Assembly: GCA_002728715.1 (NCBI GenBank)
Contig: PBVQ01000001.1
Span: 12,191-76,190 of the forward strand
DNA from: Dehalococcoidia bacterium
Lineage (GTDB): Bacteria > Chloroflexota > Dehalococcoidia > Lucifugimonadales > Lucifugimonadaceae
Direction of reading: 5' to 3'
Length of the DNA stretch: 64,000 nt
In this document: piece after piece, positions 41,967 through 52,509 of the stretch
Numbering within the stretch: position 1 is the first letter of the stretch
Layout: each line of letters opens with the position of its first letter
Notes under the pieces: generated by a model
The model's input: the letters and a program-made list of their open reading frames with translations, nothing else
What the model was told of the DNA's origin: nothing
Databases searched by the model: none
Made by a program: the position numbers and the translations under genes

Positions 41967-42317
41967 TTATTCCCTCATCTCAGATACGTTTTCAATGTTA
42001 AGGTTTTTGTTAACTCTTGAAAGAGCAAAAACTAATGCTAATGCTAGCGCAGCTTCAGTTGCTGCAACTGCGATTATAAAAATGCCAAACATATGACCAG
42101 AGAGAGCATTTCTTAGTGTCGAAGAATGAATATCTCCATCATCTAAGATACCAAATGGCAATATAAATCTGCTAAATGCCACACCAGCTATCACTAATGA
42201 GTTAAATATTAGTTCCAATGACATAATTATGCTAATAAAATTTCGATTAGATAAAACCCCATATGTCCCTATGGAAAATAATGCAGCAGAGAGTATAAGT
42301 AAATTCTCTAAAGTCAT
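41967..42317 (-). CDS. nuoK: NADH-quinone oxidoreductase subunit K
   Basis: Three TM helices; GVLSNRNFISIIMSLELIFNSLVIA and AATEAALALALVFALSR. Confidence 0.94.
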   Translation of the reverse strand: MTLENLLILSAALFSIGTYGVLSNRNFISIIMSLELIFNSLVIAGVAFSRFILPFGILDDGDIHSSTLRNALSGHMFGIFIIAVAATEAALALALVFALSRVNKNLNIENVSEMRE

Positions 42318-42961
42318 AAAGTTTTATCCTCGTCTGGTTCCTTCATTATCAATAGGCCTCCAACGACTCCCACAACTAGTATTAGGCCAATTATTTGAAA
42401 TGCTAATAAGTATTCTTGAACTAAAAATGTTCCTATAACGGATGTAGAATCTATGTATATGCCTTCGTTTTCTACAGATAAAAGACCTGAATCTGAATTT
42501 TGATTATTTGAGATATAAACCTGTTCTCCATATCCTAATTCATAATATTTACCCGAAAGGGCTTCAACGATATTTTTATCATTTGAATCATCTAAAATAT
42601 CTATAGTTTTCCATTCAATATTATAGATTCCTATTACAAAACTTATAAAAACTAAAACTGAAATAATAAAACTAAATGGTCGATAAGATGACGGAGTTGC
42701 AGATTTAGATAAAGTTCTCAAGAACATTACAGCAAATGCCATCAAAACTGAAATTGCACCAACATATACTAAAATTTGAACTGCGCCTATAAATTCAGCA
42801 TTAAGCATAAAGTAAATCACAGCAATTCCTAAAAATGTACCAGCTAGGGCTATAGCTGCCCTAAAAATATCATTTATGAAAATTACTATTATTGCTAAAG
42901 AAATTATCATAGCAGACACTATATAAAATATTAAATCAGTAAATAAAGAATTTTCAATCAT
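42314..42961 (-). CDS. nuoJ: NADH-quinone oxidoreductase subunit J
   Basis: AAIALAGTFLGIAVIYFMLNAEFIGAVQILVYVGAISVLMAFAVMFL. Confidence 0.93.
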   Translation of the reverse strand: MIENSLFTDLIFYIVSAMIISLAIIVIFINDIFRAAIALAGTFLGIAVIYFMLNAEFIGAVQILVYVGAISVLMAFAVMFLRTLSKSATPSSYRPFSFIISVLVFISFVIGIYNIEWKTIDILDDSNDKNIVEALSGKYYELGYGEQVYISNNQNSDSGLLSVENEGIYIDSTSVIGTFLVQEYLLAFQIIGLILVVGVVGGLLIMKEPDEDKTL

Positions 42962-43623
42962 CTATCGTCTACCCATTTTTTCTTAAGGTCTTTATATTCT
43001 GGTTTTTCGTGTCGTCCAGCCTTGTAATGATCTTTTATATTATCCTTAAATGGATCAAATTTCTCTTTTTCAAATTGTGGTCGATAAAAGGAACTTGGAG
43101 ATTTTTCTGATTTTGCTAATTCTTCCTTAGTAATAATCAAGTTATCACGAACATAAGTCGATTTTTCAAACTTTGTACCCATATGCAGTGCGTCATAAGG
43201 ACACGCTTCAACACACAAGCCACAAAACATACATCTTCCAATATCAATATCAAAAACATCAAGTTTGTAACTTTCTCCCTCCTGAGCGTCAAAACCACCC
43301 GGGACACTCACAATTTCAATTATTCCTAGAGGACAATATTTAGCACAACTTGCACATGCCGTGCATCTTTCCTCAAAGAATGTAAACTCATTACCTCTAA
43401 ACCTCTGAGATTGTTCAACTGAACTTGGAACTGAAATTAATCCTAAAGAAATTTTTAAAGATAACATTGGCTGGGAAAAGAAAAGTTTAAAAATATTCTT
43501 CTTTTTAATTTTTGCATACTCAAAAATACTTACTTTTCTATCTGGATACTGAACTGTAACGGGTGTTCTAAAAAAGTTTTTTAAGGTTATTATAAATCCT
43601 CTTGGAATTCCTTTTCCAATCAT
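42958..43623 (-). CDS. nuoI: NADH-quinone oxidoreductase subunit I (with an internal insertion)
   Basis: FFRTPVTVQYPDRK, RFRGNEF, CTACASCAKYCP and CMFCGLCVEACPYDAL. Confidence 0.93.
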   Translation of the reverse strand: MIGKGIPRGFIITLKNFFRTPVTVQYPDRKVSIFEYAKIKKKNIFKLFFSQPMLSLKISLGLISVPSSVEQSQRFRGNEFTFFEERCTACASCAKYCPLGIIEIVSVPGGFDAQEGESYKLDVFDIDIGRCMFCGLCVEACPYDALHMGTKFEKSTYVRDNLIITKEELAKSEKSPSSFYRPQFEKEKFDPFKDNIKDHYKAGRHEKPEYKDLKKKWVDDR

Positions 43624-44900
43624 TTAATTTTTCCCTCCTCAACTTTTTCATGATAAAACTCTGAGGGTAGAGTTTTGAATGAATAAGGATATGCATTTTC
43701 ATTTTTTAATGACTCTAAGTTTTCATATTGTTTTGTACCTAAAATTTTTGATACACCCCAAATTGAAATTATTGCTACAGGCCAATTAATTGCAGCTAAT
43801 ATTAATAACTCTTTTACCCCAGGTTCAGGCCAAATATACATAAAAATCGCGGTAGTTATAATATTTATCATTGTAAGTTCAAATAAACCTTTCCAGGCAA
43901 ATTGCAATACCTGATCCACTCTTAATCTTGGGAGTGTCATTCTAAACCAAACAATTAAAAATAATACAAATACTAATTTTACGCCAAACCAAAATTCACT
44001 AGGAATAAAATCAGGTCCTTTCCAACCACCTAAAAATAGGGTTGTAACAATCGCAGCAGTAGCTAATTCAGCCATAAATTCACCTAAAAAAAACAAGGCA
44101 AATTTCATACTTGAATAATCATTAAGGTGCCCTGCTGCTAATTCAGATTCGGCTTCTGTAAGGTCAAAAGGGGCCCTGGCCATCTCAGCCATTGCTGCAA
44201 GAAAAAAAACAAAAAATCCAAGTGGCTGAACCAATATATAGGGAATTTGTTGAGATTCAACAATGGATCCAAGTGATAATGAGCCTGACAGCATTATTAC
44301 ACCAATTACAGCTAATCCCATTGGAATTTCATAACTAATTAGTAAAGCCACAGATCTCAATGCAGATAAAATTGCAATTCGATTACCTGAGGACCAACCA
44401 GCTGTCAAAACGGATAATGAAGAAATTGAAGTAATGGCTAAAACGAACAAAATACCAACATTTAAGTCTACAACAAACGATCCTAATCCAAACGGAATCA
44501 CTGAAAAAACGATCAGAACAGGGACAACAACCATAATCGGCGCAAGATTATAAAGAAGTCTGTCAGCATCTTTTGGTAAAATATCCTCTTTAAACATAGT
44601 TTTGATTGCATCGGCTACTGGAGTCAAAATACCATAAGGCCCCCAACGGTTTGGACCAGTCCGATTTTGAAATCTACCAAATAATCTTCTTTCACCCCAG
44701 ATTAGAACAATTACTCCTCCCAATACCCCATTAATCACCAAACCAATTAAACTAATTGCAGACAAAATAAACGCTAACCACTCAAAGCCGCTAGGAATTA
44801 TTCCAAAACTATATCCCATATCCATGCAGTCACTGCTGGACTTTGAAACATTGCAATAAATATTTCTCCATAACATATTTTCAGTTAGTAAGCTTGACAC
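43620..44900 (-). CDS. nuoH: NADH-quinone oxidoreductase subunit H
   Basis: WGERRLFGRFQNRTGPNRWGPYGILTPVADAIKTMFKEDILP and AEMARAPFDLTEAESELAAGHLNDYSSMKFALFFLGEF. Confidence 0.95.
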   Translation of the reverse strand: MSSLLTENMLWRNIYCNVSKSSSDCMDMGYSFGIIPSGFEWLAFILSAISLIGLVINGVLGGVIVLIWGERRLFGRFQNRTGPNRWGPYGILTPVADAIKTMFKEDILPKDADRLLYNLAPIMVVVPVLIVFSVIPFGLGSFVVDLNVGILFVLAITSISSLSVLTAGWSSGNRIAILSALRSVALLISYEIPMGLAVIGVIMLSGSLSLGSIVESQQIPYILVQPLGFFVFFLAAMAEMARAPFDLTEAESELAAGHLNDYSSMKFALFFLGEFMAELATAAIVTTLFLGGWKGPDFIPSEFWFGVKLVFVLFLIVWFRMTLPRLRVDQVLQFAWKGLFELTMINIITTAIFMYIWPEPGVKELLILAAINWPVAIISIWGVSKILGTKQYENLESLKNENAYPYSFKTLPSEFYHEKVEEGKIK

Positions 44901-46012
44901 TATCTATCTACTTCTCCCATATTCAAATCCACGCTCCCAAATATTACGAAAAGATCACCAAAAAGTTCACCTACGAGCATTTCTCTAAGAAGGGTTAAAT
45001 TGATTAATGAAGGTGCTCTGACATGCATTCTATAAGGAGAAATACCGCCATCACTAACTAGGTAGAAACCTAACTCACCTTTTGATCCTTCTATAGCAGC
45101 ATATGAATCTCCTGGTTCTGGCCTAACAAGTCTTGGCACATCATCAAATGATGGTCTAACGGGACCAGGCTCAATATTTTTTATACATTGAGAAATAATT
45201 TTTAAGCTTTCTCTCATTTCTTGAACACGAACCCAATATCTTGCGTAGTTGTCTGATGCAGTATGAAGAATCCGCTTGAAAGTTATTTCAGAGTAATAGT
45301 CATAGGGATTTCTGTGCCTTAGATCCCAATCAACTCCGCTAGCCCTAAGCATTGGACCTGTTATTGATGCGTTCACAAGAGATTCAGAAGATAAAACCGC
45401 AGTACCTTTTGTTCGAGAAAAAATAATTTCATTCCCAGATAAATAATCCTCAATTTCATCAATACTTTTTTCAATGTCACCTAATGAACGACTTAATGCA
45501 GGCCAGAATACATCAGGTGCATCCATAAATACTCCGCCAGGCCTAAGATATGAGTTTGTAATCCGAGCTCCGCATAACATTTCAAATAAATCTAGAATAT
45601 TTTCCCGTTCTCTCATGCAGTATATCAACGGAGTACCTAACGCACCAAGATCCTGTAACAAAAAACCTGTTGCAACAAAATGACTGGCAATTCTTTGTAA
45701 TTCTGAGGCAATCATTCTTAACCACACACCTCTAGGAGACGGAACAATATTACAAAGTTTTTCAACGGCCAATATATATGCTTGATTGTTGAGCATAGAT
45801 GAAACATAATCCATTCTGTCTGTAAGAGTTACAATTTGTGAATAAGTTCTCTCTTCGGCTAATTTTTCTGAACCTCTATGTAAATATCCAAATATTGGCT
45901 CTACATCGATAATTTCCTCACCATCAAAAGTTACCCTCATCCTAAAGACACCATGGGTTGAAGGATGCTGGGGACCAAGATTTACTGTAACTGGCCTAGT
46001 TTCAAGAGACAT
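44900..46012 (-). CDS. nuoD: NADH-quinone oxidoreductase subunit D
   Basis: VNLGPQHPSTHGVFR, GYLHRGSEKLAEERTYSQIVTLTDRMDYVSSM and C-terminal GEVDR. Confidence 0.95.
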   Translation of the reverse strand: MSLETRPVTVNLGPQHPSTHGVFRMRVTFDGEEIIDVEPIFGYLHRGSEKLAEERTYSQIVTLTDRMDYVSSMLNNQAYILAVEKLCNIVPSPRGVWLRMIASELQRIASHFVATGFLLQDLGALGTPLIYCMRERENILDLFEMLCGARITNSYLRPGGVFMDAPDVFWPALSRSLGDIEKSIDEIEDYLSGNEIIFSRTKGTAVLSSESLVNASITGPMLRASGVDWDLRHRNPYDYYSEITFKRILHTASDNYARYWVRVQEMRESLKIISQCIKNIEPGPVRPSFDDVPRLVRPEPGDSYAAIEGSKGELGFYLVSDGGISPYRMHVRAPSLINLTLLREMLVGELFGDLFVIFGSVDLNMGEVDR

Positions 46013-46494
46013 TATTCACCTCCCCTACTAGTTACAATAGACTGGTCATAAGTAACAAAATCTTTTCTCAATGGATGGCCAGGAAAGCCATCCCAAAGCA
46101 TTATTCTTTTAAGGTTTGGGTGACCAATAAATTTTATGCCCATCAAGTCCCAAATTTCCCTTTCTTGGTAATCCGCACCTCTCCATAAATCAATAACACT
46201 GTCAATTTGAGGATTTTTTCTAGAGTAACCCACCTTACATTTGATGATACATGATGAACTATATGAGATAGATGTAAAATGATATATGACTTCAAAATGA
46301 TCAATATAATCAACAGATGTCAAACTATTTAATAAATCAAACTCAAATAGTGAATCTTCTTTTAGCATCTTACATACTTCATGTAATTTTTGGGGATTTA
46401 TCCAAACATTTTTTTCATCAAATTTTTCTACAGAATTTTTTATTTTTAACTCTATTTTTTTTGCTAAAAAATTGCCACGCCATTCTTTAATCAT
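46012..46494 (-). CDS. nuoC: NADH-quinone oxidoreductase subunit C
   Basis: VIDLWRGADYQEREIWDLMGIKFIGHPNLKRIMLWDGFPGHPLRKDF. Confidence 0.94.
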   Translation of the reverse strand: MIKEWRGNFLAKKIELKIKNSVEKFDEKNVWINPQKLHEVCKMLKEDSLFEFDLLNSLTSVDYIDHFEVIYHFTSISYSSSCIIKCKVGYSRKNPQIDSVIDLWRGADYQEREIWDLMGIKFIGHPNLKRIMLWDGFPGHPLRKDFVTYDQSIVTSRGGE

Positions 46495-47147
46495 TATTGA
46501 CCAGCTACTTTTCCAACTAGGCTGTATTTTCTAATTTTGTCGTGAAGTTGCATTATGCCAAATAATAATGCATCAGGCCTTGGGGGGCATCCTGGTACGT
46601 ATACGTCTACAGGCATTATGTGGTTTACTCCAGGGACTACTGAGTAACTTTGATAGTACGGTCCACCAGAGGTGGCACAAACGCCCATAGATATCACCCA
46701 TTTAGGAGATGACATCTGATCATACAGTCTGCGTAATGGAACAGCCATTTTCCATGTAAGAGTTCCGGCAACTATTAATAAGTCTGCTTGCCTAGGAGAG
46801 GCTCTAAAAGCTTCCATACCAAACCTGGATATGTCAAATCTAGCCATAGCAGTACCTATCATCTCAAAAGAGCAACAAGCAAGGCCGGATTGAAGAGGAA
46901 AAACTGAAGACTTTCTTGCCCAATTGAGCAGAGAATCTATAGAACTAACGATAATATTTCTTTTCAAATCATCAGGGACTTCTAAAACAGGATCAGGGAA
47001 AGGCTCCAAATGGGTTGATTTCATTGAGTTTACTGCATCTCCCTCATTTAGATCCATATCAGTAGTCATTGATTCTAATATTCCTCTATCTGAAGAGCCT
47101 AAGATAGGCAAACCATATGCATTATTTTTCCCAATTTCACTTTTCAT
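46494..47147 (-). CDS. nuoB: NADH-quinone oxidoreductase subunit B
   Basis: [53 protein letters not shown] and [16 protein letters not shown]. Confidence 0.95.
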   Translation of the reverse strand: MKSEIGKNNAYGLPILGSSDRGILESMTTDMDLNEGDAVNSMKSTHLEPFPDPVLEVPDDLKRNIIVSSIDSLLNWARKSSVFPLQSGLACCSFEMIGTAMARFDISRFGMEAFRASPRQADLLIVAGTLTWKMAVPLRRLYDQMSSPKWVISMGVCATSGGPYYQSYSVVPGVNHIMPVDVYVPGCPPRPDALLFGIMQLHDKIRKYSLVGKVAGQ

Positions 47148-47544
47148 TGTATATCCAATCTAAGTTTTTCTTTTTCCAGGCATAAAAGTAGCCAACAGTA
47201 GCAACTAACAAAAATATGAGTGTTCCCAGCAGAGCAACTAATCCAAATTGTTTCGTCAAAATGCCATACCTTACTGCCCATGGAAAAAGGAAGACAGCTT
47301 CAACATCAAAAACGACAAATAAAATAGCATAGTAATAGTACTTAAAATTGAATTTCTCTGGCCTTTCTTCGAAAGGTTGCATACCACCTTCATAAGCTGT
47401 AAGTTTCACTTCAGATGGTCTTGAAGGCCTAACTTTAATAAATTGAGCTATAAAGCTAATAGCCAACATTCCAATAGGTACTGAAGTAGCAACTATAGAA
47501 AATATTATAAGAATTGCATATTGTCTAAAATATTCTTCAAACAT
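47137..47544 (-). CDS. nuoA: NADH-quinone oxidoreductase subunit A
   Basis: [45 protein letters not shown]. Confidence 0.94.
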   Translation of the reverse strand: MFEEYFRQYAILIIFSIVATSVPIGMLAISFIAQFIKVRPSRPSEVKLTAYEGGMQPFEERPEKFNFKYYYYAILFVVFDVEAVFLFPWAVRYGILTKQFGLVALLGTLIFLLVATVGYFYAWKKKNLDWIYNEK

Positions 47545-47679
47545 TTATAGATAAATTTATTTATTTTCCTAATCTGTAAAAAGGTTATCATTACACAAAG
47601 GAAGGTTCAACCCAAATTTTGATTAAATTATAGAATTACTGTGTAGCTTTTTTATTCTTGAATGTAATACTCAAAAAAA

Positions 47680-48771
47680 CTAAAAAATTATTACACCTCT
47701 GGCATCTAAACCTTTAGATAAATCAGAATAAGCTTCATTAATTTCGTCCAAAGAATATCTTCTTTTAACCAAACTATCAATCTCTATTTTTTTTGTGCTG
47801 TAAAGTTCTAATAATTTGCTAAAAGTTTCATGAGGAGCTATAGATCCATAATAACTTCCCACCAAAGTTTTTTGATTTCGAACGATGTCAATCATAGGAA
47901 TTGATGCTTCCATACCTGCAGGAGCTAAACCGATGACAACTGTCGTTCCACCCTTTCTAGTAGAGTTGTAAGCTTGACCAGTTGTAATACTATGACCAAA
48001 TGTGTCAAAAGCAAAATCAACACCCCCTGGTATAATTTCGTTTATTTTTTCGAACGGATCTTCTTTTTTCGAGTTTACTACATGTGTTGCACCAAAATTA
48101 TATGCAAATTCTAATTTGTGATCATGTATATCAACAGCAATAACCTTAGATGCATTCAATAATCTAGCCCCTTGTAATGCGTTAAGACCTACTCCACCAA
48201 CCCCAAAAACTGCAATAGACATACCTGTTTTGATATTTGGCTGATTTATCACTCCCCCAATACCAGTAGTAACAGAACAACCAATCAAAGCGGCCACATC
48301 CATGGGAAAATCATCTGGAACCTTAAAGCAGGATTGTTGTGGGATAACAATTTTCTCAGCAAAAACACCGAGCTTTGCCATCTGGTGCACTTCGACTCCC
48401 TCATCTGTATGAAGTCTAAAAGTGTCATCATATTGTTTAGTACCTGTAATACGATTTGTGTCACACATATTTGAAAACCCTTGCCTGCATGCTTGGCAAA
48501 ACCCACAGCTTGGAGCAAAAGTTAATATACATTTATCTCCTGGTTTTAGACTTGTTACACCAGGACCTATCTCCTCTACTATACCTGAACCTTCATGACC
48601 CAGTACGATTGGCATTGGCATTGGTGCCTCTCCAGTCATCACATGATGATCAGATGCACAAACACCTGCTGCGGACATTTTAACTAAAACTTCACCAGTT
48701 TTTGGCTTAGATTGTTGAAGTTCCATTATCGGCATTGGTTTATTAGCTTCAAGAAGGACTGCAGCTCTCAT
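47680..48771 (-). CDS. Zn-dependent alcohol dehydrogenase (class III-like)
   Basis: GVCASDHHVMTGEAPMPMPIVLGHEGSGIVEEIGPGV, SCGFCQACRQGFSNMC and VFGVGGVGLNALQGARL. Confidence 0.92.
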   Translation of the reverse strand: MRAAVLLEANKPMPIMELQQSKPKTGEVLVKMSAAGVCASDHHVMTGEAPMPMPIVLGHEGSGIVEEIGPGVTSLKPGDKCILTFAPSCGFCQACRQGFSNMCDTNRITGTKQYDDTFRLHTDEGVEVHQMAKLGVFAEKIVIPQQSCFKVPDDFPMDVAALIGCSVTTGIGGVINQPNIKTGMSIAVFGVGGVGLNALQGARLLNASKVIAVDIHDHKLEFAYNFGATHVVNSKKEDPFEKINEIIPGGVDFAFDTFGHSITTGQAYNSTRKGGTTVVIGLAPAGMEASIPMIDIVRNQKTLVGSYYGSIAPHETFSKLLELYSTKKIEIDSLVKRRYSLDEINEAYSDLSKGLDARGVIIF

Positions 48772-48800
48772 AAAAAATCTCCTTTTTATAGGCTATATTA

Positions 48801-49085
48801 CTAGCTCTTCTGTATTACTGCGTCAGAATTAACCATATTAGCAACTTTTGCTTTTATATCTTTAACTTCCATTATGTGAGGAGATCTACCCTGCTCTTTT
48901 TTATCCCAAAGTACTTCTCCAGCAACAGTAATTTTTAGAGCTCCACTGTGACCTGGAATTAATGATATAGCTAATGAAGGTCCTGCTGCTTGAAATAATT
49001 CACTTACTAAGCTTGCTGCTAAATTAGCATACCCACATGGGACACAATATTCGATTTGAGCATCCATTTTCCAATGATCAGACAT
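48801..49085 (-). CDS. Rdx family (SelT/SelW/SelH-like) thioredoxin-fold protein
   Basis: IEYCVPCGYANLAASLVSEL with CxxC near the N-terminus and GALKITVAGEVLWDKKEQGRSP. Start MSDHWKM preferred over 49136. Confidence 0.75.
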   Translation of the reverse strand: MSDHWKMDAQIEYCVPCGYANLAASLVSELFQAAGPSLAISLIPGHSGALKITVAGEVLWDKKEQGRSPHIMEVKDIKAKVANMVNSDAVIQKS

Positions 49086-49182
49086 AATTATTTTTCCTTT
49101 ATATAGTAATTTTAATTGTTTATAATGATTATACATTTTAATTTTAAAAAATTTACTATAAAAAATTAAGCAATATACACAA

Positions 49183-49797
49183 ATGAGACAATTAGTAGAA
49201 TTAAAGCCCGTTACTAAAGAAGATGTAACCAGAATAAAAACATGGCTAGAGGACAGCGATGTATCTGGTGCATGGTTTGGTAGATATACCTATGGTGACC
49301 CAGCACACTTAGGTTATGAACCAGAAAAAATGATTAATGCTAGCCAATCTGAGTGGAATGAAGTTTTCAATGACCCTCACCATGAACCACATAGGGATAT
49401 TTTTTCTATTTACAGAATCGAGGATAATAAACATATAGGAGAGGGACAGCTATCGATAGATGAAGCACTAGGAGATGCTCAAATATCCATACTTATAGGT
49501 GACAAAAAAGAATGGTATAAAGGTTATGGGACAGCTGCTTCACTAGCAATGTTAGAGCATATTTTCATAAACTTAGAAATGTATAGAGCATGGGTAGATA
49601 TTCCTGAGTATAATTCTACTGCAAAAAATATGTTCGAACATCTAGGCTTTATACATGAGGGAACATTAAGAAAAAGTAGACCTCATGGTGGTGCTAGACA
49701 TAATTCATACGTTTTAGGAATGCTAATAGATGAATTTAAGAAAAAATATCCTGAAGGCATTGATAATCACGTGATTGAATGGAAAAAAAATATTTAA
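49183..49797 (+). CDS. GNAT family N-acetyltransferase (RimJ/RimL type)
   Basis: ISILIGDKKEWYKGYGTAASLAMLEHIFINLEMYRAWVDIPEYNSTAKNMFEHLGFIHEGTLRKS. Confidence 0.88.
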   Translation: MRQLVELKPVTKEDVTRIKTWLEDSDVSGAWFGRYTYGDPAHLGYEPEKMINASQSEWNEVFNDPHHEPHRDIFSIYRIEDNKHIGEGQLSIDEALGDAQISILIGDKKEWYKGYGTAASLAMLEHIFINLEMYRAWVDIPEYNSTAKNMFEHLGFIHEGTLRKSRPHGGARHNSYVLGMLIDEFKKKYPEGIDNHVIEWKKNI

Positions 49798-51017
49798 TTT
49801 AAATATTCAGCGATAGAATCCAAGTATTTATAGCCTGAACCTGTATTTAACAAAACAACTCTTTCATCCAAGTCTATAATTTTTTTTTGTATGAGTTTTT
49901 TCATAGCGGAAAGTGTTGCACCGCCCTCTGGTGCAGGAAAAATACCTTCATGTTTTGAAATTATCTTAACTGATTCAATCATTTCTTCATCACTAACTGT
50001 TATTGCTTCACCTCCACTTTCTATGATAGATCTTATAACAAGAAAATCTCCTACAGCAAGAGGAACTCGCATACCAGCAGCTAAAGTTTTTGGTTTGATA
50101 ATTTCCTCAGCATATTTTTTATTTTCTTTATACGCATTTACAATTGGTGAGCAACCTTCAGCTTGAACACATATCATTCTGGGCCTTTTAGATCCAATCA
50201 GGTTCAGTTTTTCCATCTCATCTAAAGCCTTCCATATCCCAACTATACCTGTTCCACCTCCAGTTGGATAAATTATTACATCAGGAACAGTAAAACTTAA
50301 CTGCTCAATAATTTCATAACCCATAGTTTTTTTCCCTTCTACTCTGTATGGTTCTTTTAGTGTAGACAAGTCAAAAAAACCTTCGTCTTCCGATGCTTTG
50401 ATAGATAACTTTCCTGCATCATTGATATAACCATCTACAAGATGCACGTCAGCGCCAAATGCTATGCATTCAACCTTGTTAGGAAGTGGAGCGTCTTTTG
50501 GCATAAATACTTTAAATTTCAAACCAGCTGCGGCTGCATATGCTGACAAAGCTCCAGCTGCATTACCAGCAGAAGGTAGAGTTAGTTTTCTTTGGCCTAA
50601 TTCAATAGCTTTTGAAACTGCGGAAGAAAGACCTCTCGCCTTAAATGAACCAGTTGGATTATTACTCTCATCTTTTATAAATAGATTTTTCATTCCTAGA
50701 GATTTACCTAAATTTTTTGAATGAACTAATGGAGTAAAACCTTCACCAAGCGATATTATATTTTCCCTGTTTATTACTGGCATAACCTCTATGTATCGCC
50801 ACATAGAATTTACCCTTGATTTCAAGGATTGTTTTGTTAATGTTTTTGAGGCTTTTTCTAGGTCATATTTAGCAAATAAAGGTTTTTTGGATACCGGGCT
50901 GAGATTATGTAAAAGATTATGATCGAACTTTTCGGAAGTTAACGAACATTCTAAATGAGTTATTGTGCTATTAGTTAATACCATACTTAAGTCCTTACCT
51001 ATATATGTGCTTCTCAA
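49794..51017 (-). CDS. thrC: Threonine synthase
   Basis: LGEGFTPLVHSKNLGKSLGMKNLFIKDESNNPTGSFKARGLSSAVSKA and PTGGGTGIVGIWKA. Confidence 0.88.
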   Translation of the reverse strand: MRSTYIGKDLSMVLTNSTITHLECSLTSEKFDHNLLHNLSPVSKKPLFAKYDLEKASKTLTKQSLKSRVNSMWRYIEVMPVINRENIISLGEGFTPLVHSKNLGKSLGMKNLFIKDESNNPTGSFKARGLSSAVSKAIELGQRKLTLPSAGNAAGALSAYAAAAGLKFKVFMPKDAPLPNKVECIAFGADVHLVDGYINDAGKLSIKASEDEGFFDLSTLKEPYRVEGKKTMGYEIIEQLSFTVPDVIIYPTGGGTGIVGIWKALDEMEKLNLIGSKRPRMICVQAEGCSPIVNAYKENKKYAEEIIKPKTLAAGMRVPLAVGDFLVIRSIIESGGEAITVSDEEMIESVKIISKHEGIFPAPEGGATLSAMKKLIQKKIIDLDERVVLLNTGSGYKYLDSIAEYLN

Positions 51018-51675
51018 TCAGATTCAAGATTTTTTCAATAACTTCATTCATATCTATATCTGTTTTTTTTTCCTTGGACAAAGATGTAGATTTCATATTC
51101 TCAATCCCACATGGAATGATCAAATCATAATAACTTAAATCGGGACAGATATTTAATGATAATCCATGCATACTAACCCCACTTGAAACTTTTAAGCCTA
51201 TTGCACCAATTTTTCTCAAGTTATTACTAAGCCTTTGTCCCTCATTACCACCTAACCATACCCCTATTTCTTTTTTCACCCTGTGAGACTTAATTCCATA
51301 CTCTGCAAGAAGACAAATCATTACATCTTCTATTTTTCTTACAAAGTCTACAGGACCGTAATTTAATTTTTTTATATTTACAATAAAATAAATAACTAAC
51401 TGCCCAGGACCATGGTAAGTAACTTGTCCACCTCTATCAGTTTGATGTATTTCAACTTCTAAATCTCTTAATTTACTTTGATCTGCAAGAATTCCACTAT
51501 TATTAGCATTTTTACCTAAGGTAAGTATATTAGGATGCTGTAAAACCAATATTGTATCTTGTATTATTTCATCACATCGTTTTTTATGTAATTTTTTTTG
51601 TAAAATCATTACTTCTTCATACCCAACTATATCTAGATCTAAATAATCAAAATATTTTTTTTTATATAAGTTCAT
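50995..51675 (-). CDS. lipB: Lipoyl(octanoyl) transferase
   Basis: QTDRGGQVTYHGPGQLVIYFIVNI, RKIGAIGLKVSSGVSMHGLSLNI and DLIIPCGI (catalytic Cys). Confidence 0.92.
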   Translation of the reverse strand: MNLYKKKYFDYLDLDIVGYEEVMILQKKLHKKRCDEIIQDTILVLQHPNILTLGKNANNSGILADQSKLRDLEVEIHQTDRGGQVTYHGPGQLVIYFIVNIKKLNYGPVDFVRKIEDVMICLLAEYGIKSHRVKKEIGVWLGGNEGQRLSNNLRKIGAIGLKVSSGVSMHGLSLNICPDLSYYDLIIPCGIENMKSTSLSKEKKTDIDMNEVIEKILNLIEKHIYR

Positions 51676-51812
51676 GAAATTTACTAATTTTATTTATTTT
51701 TATAAATTTATTTTTATTATTCTTTACTTGCGCATTATAATATATTTTTTCATGCTAGAATCATGATAAGAACTAAAATTTATTAAATCATTAAAAATTT
51801 GAAAGTAGAAAA

Positions 51813-52436
51813 ATGAAAAAATATACTTACTCAAAAAAGTTTCTACCTAATATTACTATAATTCTAATTTTTATGTTTTTTGTATCTTGTGCGGAAAATT
51901 CTAAAAATAATGCAGATTTAGTAGAAAATAAAAATAACCTTATTGCTCCTCAAGGAAATTTGGACATTTCAAAAACTTATTACGCTGAATTCAATACTGA
52001 TTCAGGAAAATTCACTGTACAACTTTATGATGATTTAGCTCCATATACAGTTGAGAATTTTATAAATCTGAGTGAAAACAATTTTTATAATGGAACAACT
52101 TTTCACAGAGTTATTCCAGGATTTATGGCACAAGGAGGAGACCCAACTGGAACCGGTTCTGGAGGGCCTGGATACAAATTTGATGATGAAATTAATGATA
52201 ATTTATCTCATGATAAAGCTGGAATATTATCAATGGCAAATGCAGGACCAGGTACAAATGGAAGTCAATTTTTTATTACATTCTCTCCTACACCTCATTT
52301 AGATGGTATGCATACGATATTTGGTCATGTTGTCTCAGGGCTAGAAAACGTAATGAAAATTACTCCTAGAGATCCATTTAGTGCCTCAGAGCCTGGTGAT
52401 CGGATTATTAAAATTATCATAAAAAATCAACCCTAA
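51813..52436 (+). CDS. Peptidyl-prolyl isomerase, cyclophilin type, putative lipoprotein
   Basis: Signal with lipobox-like [34 protein letters not shown] and [23 protein letters not shown]. Confidence 0.92.
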   Translation: MKKYTYSKKFLPNITIILIFMFFVSCAENSKNNADLVENKNNLIAPQGNLDISKTYYAEFNTDSGKFTVQLYDDLAPYTVENFINLSENNFYNGTTFHRVIPGFMAQGGDPTGTGSGGPGYKFDDEINDNLSHDKAGILSMANAGPGTNGSQFFITFSPTPHLDGMHTIFGHVVSGLENVMKITPRDPFSASEPGDRIIKIIIKNQP

Positions 52437-52509
52437 AGAAATAATAATATATAATTATTTATATTTTATAATCGTGAAAATATAATGTATTCTATAGAGG
52501 AGATCTTCA

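Noticed and set aside
47600-47640. GGTTCAACCC in the nuoA upstream region resembling a tRNA T-arm
   Set aside because: No acceptor stem, anticodon arm or D-arm could be matched around it.
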